A DNA stretch of 64,000 nt, from contig NZ_CP061204.1 in NCBI RefSeq assembly GCF_014621775.1, positions 1,880,501-1,944,500 of the forward strand. Direction: 5' to 3'. Of this stretch, positions 35,878-44,023 are shown piece after piece; position 1 is the stretch's first letter, and every line of letters begins with the position of its first letter. This DNA is from Stenotrophomonas sp. 169. GTDB lineage: Bacteria; Pseudomonadota; Gammaproteobacteria; Xanthomonadales; Xanthomonadaceae. The position numbers were made by a program, and so were the translations under genes. Under the pieces are notes generated by a model. The model was not told where the DNA came from, made no database searches, and saw nothing but the letters and a program-made list of their open reading frames with translations.

Positions 35878-36248
35878 CCGTGGCTGCCAGTGGTGGTGGG
35901 TGACAGGGCGACTATGGGGGGAACGGTCGTCCGTCGGCAATGCCCTGCTGGATCAGGGCGCTGAGGGACAGGGGCCTTCGGTTCCGTGGCGGATCGCACC
36001 CCGATGGCGCTCGGAGGATGCCGTCGATCCCAAGGCCGGCGTGGGCTGAGGCTGGACCTGCCACGTCCGCTGCCGCCGGGTGTCGCGATTGAGCAAGGAC
36101 CCGTGCGCCTGGTCGTGCCACCCTCCCGGCGGTGTCTACGGGGCGCGCACGGTGTCCGCTCCAGCACGCCGAATCGCAGAAGGTAGAGGTCCATGATGTC
36201 CGTCCACCTGCATGTCAGCACACCCCTGTATGTCCGGAGGAACGCGTA
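35878..36248. other. Intergenic region without a supported gene
   Basis: About 370 bases. Overlapping short frames exist on both strands but all are Arg/Pro-rich without motif or ribosome-binding site. The only usable signal is CGGAGG just upstream of the next gene. Confidence 0.5.
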
Positions 36249-36575
36249 ATGACCGTCCGTGCCCGGTGCGCCCGATGCCGGTGCGCCATCCCCCTGAGTT
36301 TCAGCGACTGCTGCCGCCAGCAGGGGCTTCCGGATGGTCGCAGCGCAAAGGTGTGGAAGGTCGATTGTCCGGTGTGCGGACGGGAGCTGAAGCTGCCCTT
36401 CCTGGTGGATTTCACCGCAGTGATGGTCGCGGTGGTCGTCACCGGCATGGTGGGCTATGGACTGATACGGGTTGCCGGCCTGGATTGGTTCGCTGCAGCG
36501 CTTGCCCTGCCACTCCTTTGGCTGGTCGCGGGTCTGTGGCGATACTGCTTCGTGGAAAAAATGTTCACGCGCTGA
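36249..36575 (+). CDS. Small membrane protein with N-terminal zinc ribbon
   Basis: 108 aa from ATG 36249, with CGGAGG upstream. The N-terminus has CARCRC and a second VDCPVCGRELKLP cysteine pair, in line with a zinc ribbon. Two hydrophobic helices follow (FTAVMVAVVVTGMVGYGLI and FAAALALPLLWLVAGLW). It is probably anchored in the inner membrane with the ribbon in the cytoplasm. I do not recognise a named family. Confidence 0.65.
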   Translation: MTVRARCARCRCAIPLSFSDCCRQQGLPDGRSAKVWKVDCPVCGRELKLPFLVDFTAVMVAVVVTGMVGYGLIRVAGLDWFAAALALPLLWLVAGLWRYCFVEKMFTR

Positions 36576-36626
36576 CGCGCAACGGTAAGGTCGGCCATAC
36601 CCCGCTCGTTACGAACCACACCGCCG

Positions 36627-36887
36627 TCAGCGCTGCGGAAAGCCCGGCCCACGCCGCAGTCGGATCGGCCCGACGTCGACCATGTCCGGATCGCATTGCG
36701 TATCGCCCTGGGTAATGATGATCATGCCGGCGCGCGCCAGATCGGCTGCCGCATCGCGGACCGGCTGCATCAGGGCGCGCCACGCTGTTTCGCTCTCGGC
36801 CAGTGCCCGTGCCACCTCGGAGGGGCAGAGCGAAGAGGCCGGAGCGCGTTGCTGCAGCAGTGCGATGATCGTGTGGGCGATATCCAT
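36627..36887 (-). CDS. DUF3253-family protein
   Basis: 86 aa winged-helix-like protein: IIALLQQRAPASSLCPSEVA, then WRALMQPVRDAAADLARAG, MIIITQGD and GPIRLRRG. The SLCPSEVAR and PVR segments are characteristic of DUF3253, small proteins of unknown function often near biotin- or nucleotide-related genes. It stands alone between a membrane protein gene and the OmpA-like gene. Confidence 0.78.
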   Translation of the reverse strand: MDIAHTIIALLQQRAPASSLCPSEVARALAESETAWRALMQPVRDAAADLARAGMIIITQGDTQCDPDMVDVGPIRLRRGPGFPQR

Positions 36888-37031
36888 CCTGGCACCCTAA
36901 TCGGGTCCGGGTGACCACGGTGTCTGGCGCGGTTCGGCGCGAGGGCGACGACGCCCATCCACCTGCTTACGAATGTTTCACGCGACGCAAATGGCCGCTG
37001 GATAGGATGCTGGCCTCGCTGTCATCACGGA

Positions 37032-38258
37032 ATGATCCAGTACATGAGCTCATCCACGCGCGTCTTCGCGTTGTCTGCTTTCCCGTTGCTGCTGGCTGCG
37101 TTGGCCGGCTGTTCGAAATCGCCGGATGGCGAGCCCGCCGCGACTGCGGAGTCACGTATTGCCCGTGATGCGCCGGACCCGCAAGGCGAAGAGGCCCAGG
37201 CCGATGCGCAGAATCAGGGGCCTGAGTTTCCCATCATTCCCAGTATCGTCGTCCCGGAGATAATCGGTGTCACCCCGGCGCAGCGGGCGCTGGAGTCGTC
37301 CCTGCAGTCGATCCTCAATCCCGTTGAAGGCATCACCGTATCGCCTGCGCGCTGCAGTACCGATGGCAGCCTGATCAACGAGGGCGGCATCACCGAGGTG
37401 GACGAGCAGGGCAAGCTGACCCGCAACGGCGATGAAGGCATCTTCATGATCAACCCCGACGGCAGTGGCACGGCCAACTTTGAAGGCGGGCTGGTGCGGG
37501 TGAATGCCGACGGCAGCGGCACCATCAACGGCATTCCGTCCGGCGGCGGCGACGATGCGATCATCACCGTGCAGGCCGACGGCTCGGGCACGTACAACGG
37601 CGTCGCTGGCCTGATCCAACTGGACGGCAAGGGCGCGGGCACCTGGAATGGCGATAGTGGCTTGATCACCAACAACGGCGACGGCAGCGGTACCTGGAAT
37701 GGCCCGAAGGGGCTGGTGCGGGTGAATGCCGATGGCTCGGGGACATGGAACGGCGAAGAAGGCCTGGTCTACAACAACGGCGATGGCACCGGTACCGTGG
37801 GCCCGCCTGCGCGCCCGGTGAAGATGGCGCCACTGCCGCCGCTGCCCAAGGCCGGTCGCTTCCCGCCGCTGAAGAAGTTCGCACCGCCCGGTGCGCCGTG
37901 CGGTTACGTGATCACGCTCAACGACCGCGTGCTGTTCGACTTCGACAAGTCCGACATCCGCCCGGACGCGGCCAGCCTGCTGGATACGCTGGCCGGTGCG
38001 CTGAAGGACGTGAAGTCGACCGGTATGCAGGTGCGCGGTCACACCGATTCCAAGGGCGCTGATGCCTACAACCAGCAACTGTCGGAACGTCGCGCGGCAT
38101 CGGTGGTCGCGGCGCTGCGTGAGCGCGGGACCGCCCAGCAGGCCGATGCGAAGGGGTACGGCGAAACCGAGCCGGTTGCCCCCAATGAAATCGAAGGCAA
38201 AGACAATCCGGGCGGGCGACAGTTGAATCGCCGCGTCGAGATTTTCGTCCGTTCGTAA
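37032..38258 (+). CDS. OmpA-family lipoprotein with seven DGSGT-type repeats
   Basis: 408 aa. Lipoprotein signal with lipobox LAALAGCSKS. A linker of about 100 residues is followed by about seven tandem 16-22-residue repeats of the form xGLxxxNxDGSGTWNG (roughly residues 130-260), then a Pro-rich spacer. An OmpA C-terminal domain follows with VLFDFDKSDIRPDAAS, GHTDSKGADAYNQQLSERRA and NRRVEIFVRS, which binds peptidoglycan. The repeat block probably forms a beta-roll or solenoid. The protein would tether the outer membrane to the wall and hold a repeat stalk. The start may be the ATG 12 bases further (MSSSTRV). Confidence 0.86.
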   Translation: MIQYMSSSTRVFALSAFPLLLAALAGCSKSPDGEPAATAESRIARDAPDPQGEEAQADAQNQGPEFPIIPSIVVPEIIGVTPAQRALESSLQSILNPVEGITVSPARCSTDGSLINEGGITEVDEQGKLTRNGDEGIFMINPDGSGTANFEGGLVRVNADGSGTINGIPSGGGDDAIITVQADGSGTYNGVAGLIQLDGKGAGTWNGDSGLITNNGDGSGTWNGPKGLVRVNADGSGTWNGEEGLVYNNGDGTGTVGPPARPVKMAPLPPLPKAGRFPPLKKFAPPGAPCGYVITLNDRVLFDFDKSDIRPDAASLLDTLAGALKDVKSTGMQVRGHTDSKGADAYNQQLSERRAASVVAALRERGTAQQADAKGYGETEPVAPNEIEGKDNPGGRQLNRRVEIFVRS

Positions 38259-38272
38259 TAGATCGTCCGCCA

Positions 38273-38680
38273 ATGCGGACTGCCATGGAGATGTGGATGA
38301 AAGCTACCGTTCTTGCCGCGTTGACCGCTGCTGCCGCGCTGCTGCCGGCACTGCCCGCGGCGGCTGATGATTTCAGCCTGGGCTACGACGTGGACCGTTT
38401 CCCGGCCAGCAAGCTCAGCATGCAGGCCTGTCGCGCCGCCGTATCGCGCGGTGCCGCCGCACTGGGTTACACCACCCGCGTCGACCAGGACCAGAAGACC
38501 CTGGCGCTGCATGTGTCCGCGCCGCGCACCGATGGCCGGTCGTTGATCGCTTACTGCATCAGCGCAGGCGACCAGACCGTTTTCGTGATCCAGGCGTTCG
38601 ACTACTCCGGACCTGGTAACCCCGACGTGGACCGGGTCAAGGCCCGCGTCGGCGCGGAAGTGCGCAAGTCAGTGCGGTGA
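38273..38680 (+). CDS. Secreted hypothetical protein
   Basis: About 135 aa (start may be the ATG giving MKATVLAALTA). Signal peptide ending LPALPAAADD. The mature part, LGYDVDRFPASKLSMQACRA, has two cysteines (ACRA and AYCIS) that may form a disulfide, and RTDGRSLIAYCISAGDQTVF. It looks periplasmic. It follows the OmpA-like gene by 14 bases and may be cotranscribed. Family not named with confidence. Its end overlaps the end of the convergent gene by 12 bases. Confidence 0.65.
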   Translation: MRTAMEMWMKATVLAALTAAAALLPALPAAADDFSLGYDVDRFPASKLSMQACRAAVSRGAAALGYTTRVDQDQKTLALHVSAPRTDGRSLIAYCISAGDQTVFVIQAFDYSGPGNPDVDRVKARVGAEVRKSVR

Positions 38681-39331
38681 GCCGAGCGCGTTGACCTCGC
38701 GGTTTTCCACTACGCGGGGCGGATTGGGCGTACGCACAAGCGAGATCATCGCGCGCCCGATCGCCCCGTTGGTGGTGGCCGCGGCCGGTACGTTCTTCAC
38801 GATCAAGCTCTGCAGGGGAGCAGCCAGGGTGTGCATGGCGCGCAGCAGTCCATGCGGGCTGTGCGTGCCTTCCTCCGGCAGGATGCCACCCGGGCGCACC
38901 ATGACGGTGGTGATGGGAAGTGCCTGCAGGGCTGCTTCGGTTTCGCCCTTGATGCGCAGTGGCATCAATCGGCTGTCCGGGTCCGAATTGGCACCTGAGA
39001 TGTAGAAGAACCGCCCCTGTGGATTGGCCGAGGCGTAGGCGCGGGCCACCGCCAAGGTGAGGTCCAGCGTGACGTGCCGGTAGGTCGCTTCGGCGGTACC
39101 GATGGGGGGCGCGCCGGCGCAGTAGAAACAGGCGTCGATGTCGGCCAGCTGCGGCGCGACAGTCGCGGCCTGCGCGAAATCTTCCAGCCGTACTTCGTGC
39201 AGCTTCGGATGAGGGCGGTCGATCGCACTGCGTGTCAGCACCGTAACCCGGGTGACGTCTGCCGCGTCAAGGCAGGCATTGAGCACGCCCTGGCCCAGCA
39301 GGCCGGTCGCTCCGGTCAGAAGGATATGCAT
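38669..39331 (-). CDS. NAD(P)-binding atypical SDR
   Basis: 220 aa. Rossmann motif MHILLTGATGLLGQGVLNACL, then VTRVTVLTRSAIDR, DACFYCAGAPPIGTAEATYR and FFYISGANSDPDSRLM. It is of the NAD(P)H-binding atypical SDR type (YbjT/HTATIP2-like), missing the classic YxxxK. Function is probably redox or sensing; substrate unknown. It is divergent from virD4, with 193 bases between. Confidence 0.82.
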   Translation of the reverse strand: MHILLTGATGLLGQGVLNACLDAADVTRVTVLTRSAIDRPHPKLHEVRLEDFAQAATVAPQLADIDACFYCAGAPPIGTAEATYRHVTLDLTLAVARAYASANPQGRFFYISGANSDPDSRLMPLRIKGETEAALQALPITTVMVRPGGILPEEGTHSPHGLLRAMHTLAAPLQSLIVKNVPAAATTNGAIGRAMISLVRTPNPPRVVENREVNALGSPH

Positions 39332-39524
39332 GGTGGGAGTTCCTGCGCGGTGGGGCCATCGACTCTACAAGCGAAGGCAGGGAAGGGTAGTGATGGCCGC
39401 TGGCCGCCAGCCCCGCGCGTCAGCTTACGTCCTCTCCCGCCGCATCGGTCGGCGCCGCCACCTACCCGCATCACGGCCAGTTGTGTACAGTCCGCGCAAT
39501 CATGCGCTCAGGGAGGAATCGGGT

Positions 39525-41201
39525 TTGGCCACGCAGAAATGGGTTCGTCTTACCGTCGGCATCGTATCGACGCTCGTCGTGGGTTACCTGCTTTCAGGCT
39601 ACCTGACCCTGGTCTTCCTCGGTCTGGATACCGCGCACTGGTCCTGGGATACGTATCACCAGTACTTCAGCGCGCTGGACCAGCCGCAGGTCGCCCCGTT
39701 CGTAGGCAAGATCAAGGCCGCCGGCTACGTGGGCTTCGGCCTGCCGCTGCTCATTTTCTTCGTCGTGTGCGCCTTCCTGCTGCTGCGTCGCAAGAAAAAG
39801 GGGCTGCATGGCGATGCACGGTTCGCCAACGGGTCCGATCTGTCCTCACATGGGCTGTTCAAGAAGACCGGTGACAGCATCGTGGTGGGCAGTTACAAGG
39901 GCAAGCTGGTGCGCCTGTCGGGCCAGCAGTTCGTGATCCTTGCCGCGCCGACGCGCTCGGGCAAGGGTGTGGGCGTGGTAATCCCGAACCTGCTGGAATA
40001 CGAAGAGTCCGTCGTGGTGCTGGACATCAAACAGGAGAACTTCGAGCTGACCAGCGGCTGGCGCGCCCAGCAGGGTCACGAGGTGTTCCTGTTCAACCCC
40101 TTCGCGGAAGACCGCCGCAGCCATCGCTGGAATCCGCTCAGCTATGTGTCCAACGACCCCGCGTTCCGGGTGTCGGACCTGATGAGCATTGCGGCAATGC
40201 TGTACCCGGACGGCTCGGACGATCAGAAATTCTGGGTCAGCCAGGCGCGCAACGCCTTCATGGCGTTCACCCTGTACCTGTTCGACAACCATGACGATGA
40301 GCTGCGCAGCGGCTTCCCGGGCGGGCAGGGCGTGCCGACGCTGGGCGCGATCTACCGCATCTCCTCTGGCGACGGCAGCGACCTGCGCAAGTACCTGCAG
40401 ACCCTGGCGGGGCGTCCGTTCCTGACCAGCAACGCGAAGTCCGCCTTTGCCAATCTGTTGTCGCAGGCGGACGAGACCTTCGCCTCCATCATGGGCACCT
40501 TCAAAGAGCCACTCAACGCCTGGATCAACCCGGTACTGGATGCGGCCACCAGCACCAACGACTTCCTGCTGACCGACCTGCGCAAGAAGAAGATGACCAT
40601 CTACATCGGCATCCAGCCCAACAAGCTGGCCGAAAGCCGGATGATCATCAACCTGTTCTTCAGCCAGATCATCAACCTCAACACCAAGGAACTGCCCAAG
40701 TCCAATCCGGACCTCAAGCACCAGGTGCTGCTGCTGATGGACGAATTCACCTCGATCGGCAAAGTCGACATCATTGCCTCGGCGGTGTCCTACATGGCCG
40801 GCTACAACGTGCGCCTGCTGCCGATCATCCAGAGCATGGCGCAGCTGGATGCCACCTACGGCCGGGATGTATCGCGCACCATCATCACCAACCATGCCCT
40901 GCAGATCCTGTATGCACCGCGCGAGCAGCAGGATGCCAACGACTACTCGGACATGCTGGGCTACACGACGCTGCGCAAGAAGAACATCACCAAGGGCCGC
41001 GAAAAGACCCACAGCTTCAGTGAAGAGCGCCGCGCGTTGATGCTGCCGCAGGAGCTGAAGGCGATGGGCACGGACAAGGAGGTGTTCCTCTATGAGGGCA
41101 TCCCGCATCCGGTGATGTGCGACAAGATCCGCTATTACAAGGATCGGCACTTCACCTCGCGCCTGCTACCAAAGGTCGACGTGCCGAGCTTGCAGATATG
41201 A
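39525..41201 (+). CDS. virD4: VirD4 coupling ATPase of the X-T4SS
   Basis: 558 aa from a TTG at 39525, chosen for GGGAGG 8 bases upstream and the hydrophobic N-terminus (LTVGIVSTLVVGYLLSGYLTL). A second membrane helix is GFGLPLLIFFVVCAFLLL. The Walker A APTRSGKG is at 141-148; VLLLMDEFTSIGK is Walker B. This T4CP recognises the XVIPCD domain of effectors and feeds them into the VirB channel; that role is known for Xanthomonas homologues. It lies upstream of virB7 on the same strand, as in Xanthomonas, but 408 bases away, so it probably has its own transcript start. Confidence 0.95.
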   Translation: MATQKWVRLTVGIVSTLVVGYLLSGYLTLVFLGLDTAHWSWDTYHQYFSALDQPQVAPFVGKIKAAGYVGFGLPLLIFFVVCAFLLLRRKKKGLHGDARFANGSDLSSHGLFKKTGDSIVVGSYKGKLVRLSGQQFVILAAPTRSGKGVGVVIPNLLEYEESVVVLDIKQENFELTSGWRAQQGHEVFLFNPFAEDRRSHRWNPLSYVSNDPAFRVSDLMSIAAMLYPDGSDDQKFWVSQARNAFMAFTLYLFDNHDDELRSGFPGGQGVPTLGAIYRISSGDGSDLRKYLQTLAGRPFLTSNAKSAFANLLSQADETFASIMGTFKEPLNAWINPVLDAATSTNDFLLTDLRKKKMTIYIGIQPNKLAESRMIINLFFSQIINLNTKELPKSNPDLKHQVLLLMDEFTSIGKVDIIASAVSYMAGYNVRLLPIIQSMAQLDATYGRDVSRTIITNHALQILYAPREQQDANDYSDMLGYTTLRKKNITKGREKTHSFSEERRALMLPQELKAMGTDKEVFLYEGIPHPVMCDKIRYYKDRHFTSRLLPKVDVPSLQI

Positions 41202-41302
41202 CGCATGGCGCCACGTCGCGTGTCGCATAAACGCGTTCATGACGCTGAAGAAGTGAAGTGGGTCATCTTTTTGGCGTGATCTTGTACAACTTTCATGCTT
41301 TC

Positions 41303-41331
41303 TTGACGCACTTTTGACCTCTATGTATGAG
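41303..41331 (+). promoter_or_regulatory. Candidate sigma-70 promoter of the virB operon
   Basis: TTGACG (41303-41308), a 17-base spacer, then TATGAG (41326-41331). This is the best promoter match upstream of virB7, within an AT-richer stretch. It would give a leader of about 270 bases. Confidence 0.55.
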
Positions 41332-41337
41332 ACCCTT

Positions 41338-41609
41338 CCGCATCGGTTCAGTGCATCGAACTGTTGGAATTGTTCAGGTGGCTGTATCGGCCACCGCAAC
41401 AGGGATGGCTTCGAACGAGGTGAAGGTCGGTGCTGCAGGCCCACAGGGCAGGTACACCGACCGGTGGGCAGGCGGCCACGGCCGCAGGGGAGACGGTTTC
41501 ACGCAGCGGCATAGGCCGGCGTGCAACCGGTTCCAGCGTGCAGATGCAACGCTGGACTGCCGAACCACCCGATTCGCAGCTGCTTTTTCGTACGTCAAAG
41601 GATGTTCGT
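41338..41609 (+). promoter_or_regulatory. Long 5' leader of virB7 with GGA motifs
   Basis: About 270 bases without a coding frame of its own. It has several GGA triplets, including AACAGGGATG, GCAGGGGAGA and CAAAGGATGTT, the last overlapping the ribosome-binding site of virB7. GGA in AxGGA context is the CsrA/RsmA target. In Xanthomonas citri the virB operon is known to be repressed by CsrA. That the same control acts here is inference. Confidence 0.4.
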
Positions 41610-42080
41610 ATGCGGCAAGCGTTGGTAAAGACTTTTATCGCCGTGGCGGCGGTAGCAATGGCAGGCTGTGCAACCAAACCCGCACCGGACTTCGGTGGGC
41701 GCTGGAAGCCAGTCAATCGCTTCGACGCCGCGCCCACGGAAATCCCCCTGTACACCAGCTATGCCTTCCAGGCATCGCCGATGGATGGCACCTTGAAGGC
41801 CATGCTCGAGCGCTGGGCAGCGGATTCGGGCATGACCCTGGATTACCGCCTCGGATCGGATTACACGCTGCATGGCGGCGTATCCCGCATATCGACGACG
41901 AGTGCGCAGCAGGCGGTGGCCGATGTGACCACAGCCTATGCCGCACAGGGTGTTTACGTGAGCATCGTGGGCAACAAGATCGTCGCGGGCAGCAGTGCGG
42001 CGGTGCCGACGGCGGCCACTACGCCTGCGCCTGTCGTGACCGCGCCCGCACCGGTAAGCGCTGCGCCCAGCGGTAGCTGA
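41610..42080 (+). CDS. virB7: VirB7, outer-membrane lipoprotein with N0 domain
   Basis: 156 aa. Lipoprotein signal with C20 in AVAMAGCATK. X-T4SS VirB7 proteins are far longer than those of Agrobacterium because they add an N0 domain after the lipidated tail; here it spans about residues 45-125 (PLYTSYAFQASPMDGTLKAM to GVYVSIVGNKIVAGS). The C-terminus is Ala/Pro/Thr-rich. It forms the outer rings of the core complex with VirB9 and VirB10. The frame is open further upstream, but only the ATG at 41610 gives the signal, with AAAGGA before it. Confidence 0.93.
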   Translation: MRQALVKTFIAVAAVAMAGCATKPAPDFGGRWKPVNRFDAAPTEIPLYTSYAFQASPMDGTLKAMLERWAADSGMTLDYRLGSDYTLHGGVSRISTTSAQQAVADVTTAYAAQGVYVSIVGNKIVAGSSAAVPTAATTPAPVVTAPAPVSAAPSGS

Positions 42081-42164
42081 CAGCTGTTGTATTTCTCCAC
42101 GTAGTGTCCTGCACGCGGTGCGGGACATGGCGCTCATTGACGTCCACGTAGTCCGGAAGAATCC

Positions 42165-43250
42165 ATGTTCCGTAAGAAAGACCCAGGCAACAGTCCCAAG
42201 GTCGAGCAGGCTGTGGCGAAGGCCGTCAGCTACGAGATCACCGTGGCCGACATGGCGCGCAAGAGTGAGCGTCGTGCGTGGTGGGTGGCGAGCGCCTCCT
42301 TGCTGATGTCCTTGGCGCTCGCGGGTGGGTACTACTACGTGCTGCCGTTGAAGGAAAAGGTGCCCTTCCTGGTGATGGCGGATGCGTACACCGGCACGGC
42401 GTCGGTAGCGCGCTTGTCCGGGAATCTGGGCGAGAACTCAATCACCAGCAATGAGGCGATCAACCGCAGCAACGTGGCGCAGTACGTGCTGGCGCGCGAA
42501 TCCTACGACTACGCGATCATGGGCCTGCGGGACTGGGAACAGGTCTTCGTGATGTCCGATCAGGCGGTGGGTGCAGCGCTGCAGGCGCAGTACAACCGCA
42601 GCAATCCGCAGAGCCCGCTGGTGCTGTATGGCACCGAGCGCGCGCTGCGGGTGAAGATCCTCAGCATCACCCCGCTGGGCACGTTGCCCAACGGCGGCTT
42701 CCGCGGGGCCTCGGTACGCATCCAGCGCACGCTGCTGGACAAGCGCACCGGCGCATCGACCTACCTGGACAACCAGCTGGTCACGCTGCGCTTCGAATAC
42801 AAGGCGGCCCTGGCACTGAGCGAGCAGGAACGCGTGCTCAATCCGCTGTCGTTCCAGGTGACCGAATACCGCGTGGACCGTGATTACGCCGCTGCAGGCG
42901 TACCGGTGCCGGATGCATCGACCGCCGCCCCGGCTGCCACGCCGGCCGCGCCCAGCGACGTCGCAGCCCAGCCGGCAGCAGAGGTCCCGGTCGCCCGTTT
43001 CGATCCGATCACCGGCCAGCCGCTGGCCGCGCCTGTGCAGACCGCTCCGGGCCAGATGGTGCCTGCGCAGCCACTGCCGCCGGGCACGAATCCGAACCAG
43101 GCCGCGCCTGGCACTTACACGCCGCAGCCGGTCCCCGCGCAGGGCACCCCGGTTCCCGGCGCGCCGGCGCAGGCTGCGCCGGGCCAAGGCACGCCGCTGC
43201 CGGCGCGCAATCTTTCCAGCGGAACTGCTGATGGAGCAAGCAACCGATGA
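42165..43250 (+). CDS. virB8: VirB8, inner-membrane T4SS component
   Basis: 361 aa. One membrane helix at about 43-63 (WVASASLLMSLALAGGYYYV), then the periplasmic NTF2-like VirB8 domain to about 240 (SYDYAIMGLRDWEQVFVMSD, NPLSFQVTEYRVDRDY). A tail of about 110 residues, rich in Pro, Ala and Gln, follows. Such a tail is longer than in Agrobacterium VirB8 and is typical of the Xanthomonadales system. It overlaps virB9 by 4 bases (ATGA). Confidence 0.94.
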   Translation: MFRKKDPGNSPKVEQAVAKAVSYEITVADMARKSERRAWWVASASLLMSLALAGGYYYVLPLKEKVPFLVMADAYTGTASVARLSGNLGENSITSNEAINRSNVAQYVLARESYDYAIMGLRDWEQVFVMSDQAVGAALQAQYNRSNPQSPLVLYGTERALRVKILSITPLGTLPNGGFRGASVRIQRTLLDKRTGASTYLDNQLVTLRFEYKAALALSEQERVLNPLSFQVTEYRVDRDYAAAGVPVPDASTAAPAATPAAPSDVAAQPAAEVPVARFDPITGQPLAAPVQTAPGQMVPAQPLPPGTNPNQAAPGTYTPQPVPAQGTPVPGAPAQAAPGQGTPLPARNLSSGTADGASNR

Positions 43251-44023
43251 GTAGTCGCAAGATCAGGACATGTGCATGGTTGGTCGCCGGGGCGTTGGCC
43301 CTGTCGGCTGCCAGTGCGTCGGCGCAGGGCGTCGACCAGTACGAGTATGAAAAGGACCGGATCTATCAGGTGCGCACCGGCCTGGGTCTTACCACCCAGA
43401 TCGAGCTCAGCCCGAACGAAAAGATCCTCGACTACAGCACCGGATTCAGCGCGGGCTGGGAACTAACCCGTCGCGGCAACGTGTTCTATCTGAAGCCGAA
43501 GAACGTGGACGTGGACACCAACATGATGGTGCGCACGGAAACCCACCACTACATCTTCGAACTGAAGGTCGTGGCCACCGACTGGCGCCAGCTGGACCAG
43601 GCACGTCGGGCAGGTGTGCAGTACCGCATCGCCTTTACCTACCCCAGCGACAGCGAGTTCGGTGTCGCCCAGGAAGCGGTGGAAGAAGAGGCCAAGCCGC
43701 TGCTCAGCACGGTGCTGGCCAAGGACCGTCGTTACAATTTCGACTATTCCTATTCCACCCGCCGCGCCAAGAAGATGGGCTGGTTGATCCCGGTCAACAC
43801 CTATGACGATGGTCGCTTCACCTACGTGCGGCTGCCCGCGTCGCCGGAATACAAGACCGGCATCTTCCCGGCGGTGTTCGGCCGCGAGACGGAAAACGGC
43901 GAAGACTTCGTGGTCAATACGACCGTGGAAGGCAACACGCTGGTGGTGCACGGCACCCATCCGTACCTGGTGATCCGCCATGGCGATAACGTTGTTGGCC
44001 TGCGAAGGAACGTCAAGAAATGA
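43247..44023 (+). CDS. virB9: VirB9, periplasmic core-complex protein
   Basis: 258 aa. Signal peptide (LVAGALALSAASASAQG). N-terminal beta domain with GWELTRRGNVFYLKPK and a C-terminal domain with GRFTYVRLPASPEYKTGIFP, VVNTTVEGNTLVVHGTHPYL and VIRHGDNVVGLRR, the regions that bind VirB7 and VirB10. It overlaps both virB8 and virB10 by 4 bases, so the three are translationally coupled. Confidence 0.95.
   Translation: MSSRKIRTCAWLVAGALALSAASASAQGVDQYEYEKDRIYQVRTGLGLTTQIELSPNEKILDYSTGFSAGWELTRRGNVFYLKPKNVDVDTNMMVRTETHHYIFELKVVATDWRQLDQARRAGVQYRIAFTYPSDSEFGVAQEAVEEEAKPLLSTVLAKDRRYNFDYSYSTRRAKKMGWLIPVNTYDDGRFTYVRLPASPEYKTGIFPAVFGRETENGEDFVVNTTVEGNTLVVHGTHPYLVIRHGDNVVGLRRNVKK

Noticed and set aside
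35874-36221. 115-aa minus-strand frame in the gap after the NYN gene
   Set aside because: Low-complexity Arg/Pro/Thr translation, no ribosome-binding site and no domain; also overlapped by equally poor plus-strand frames.
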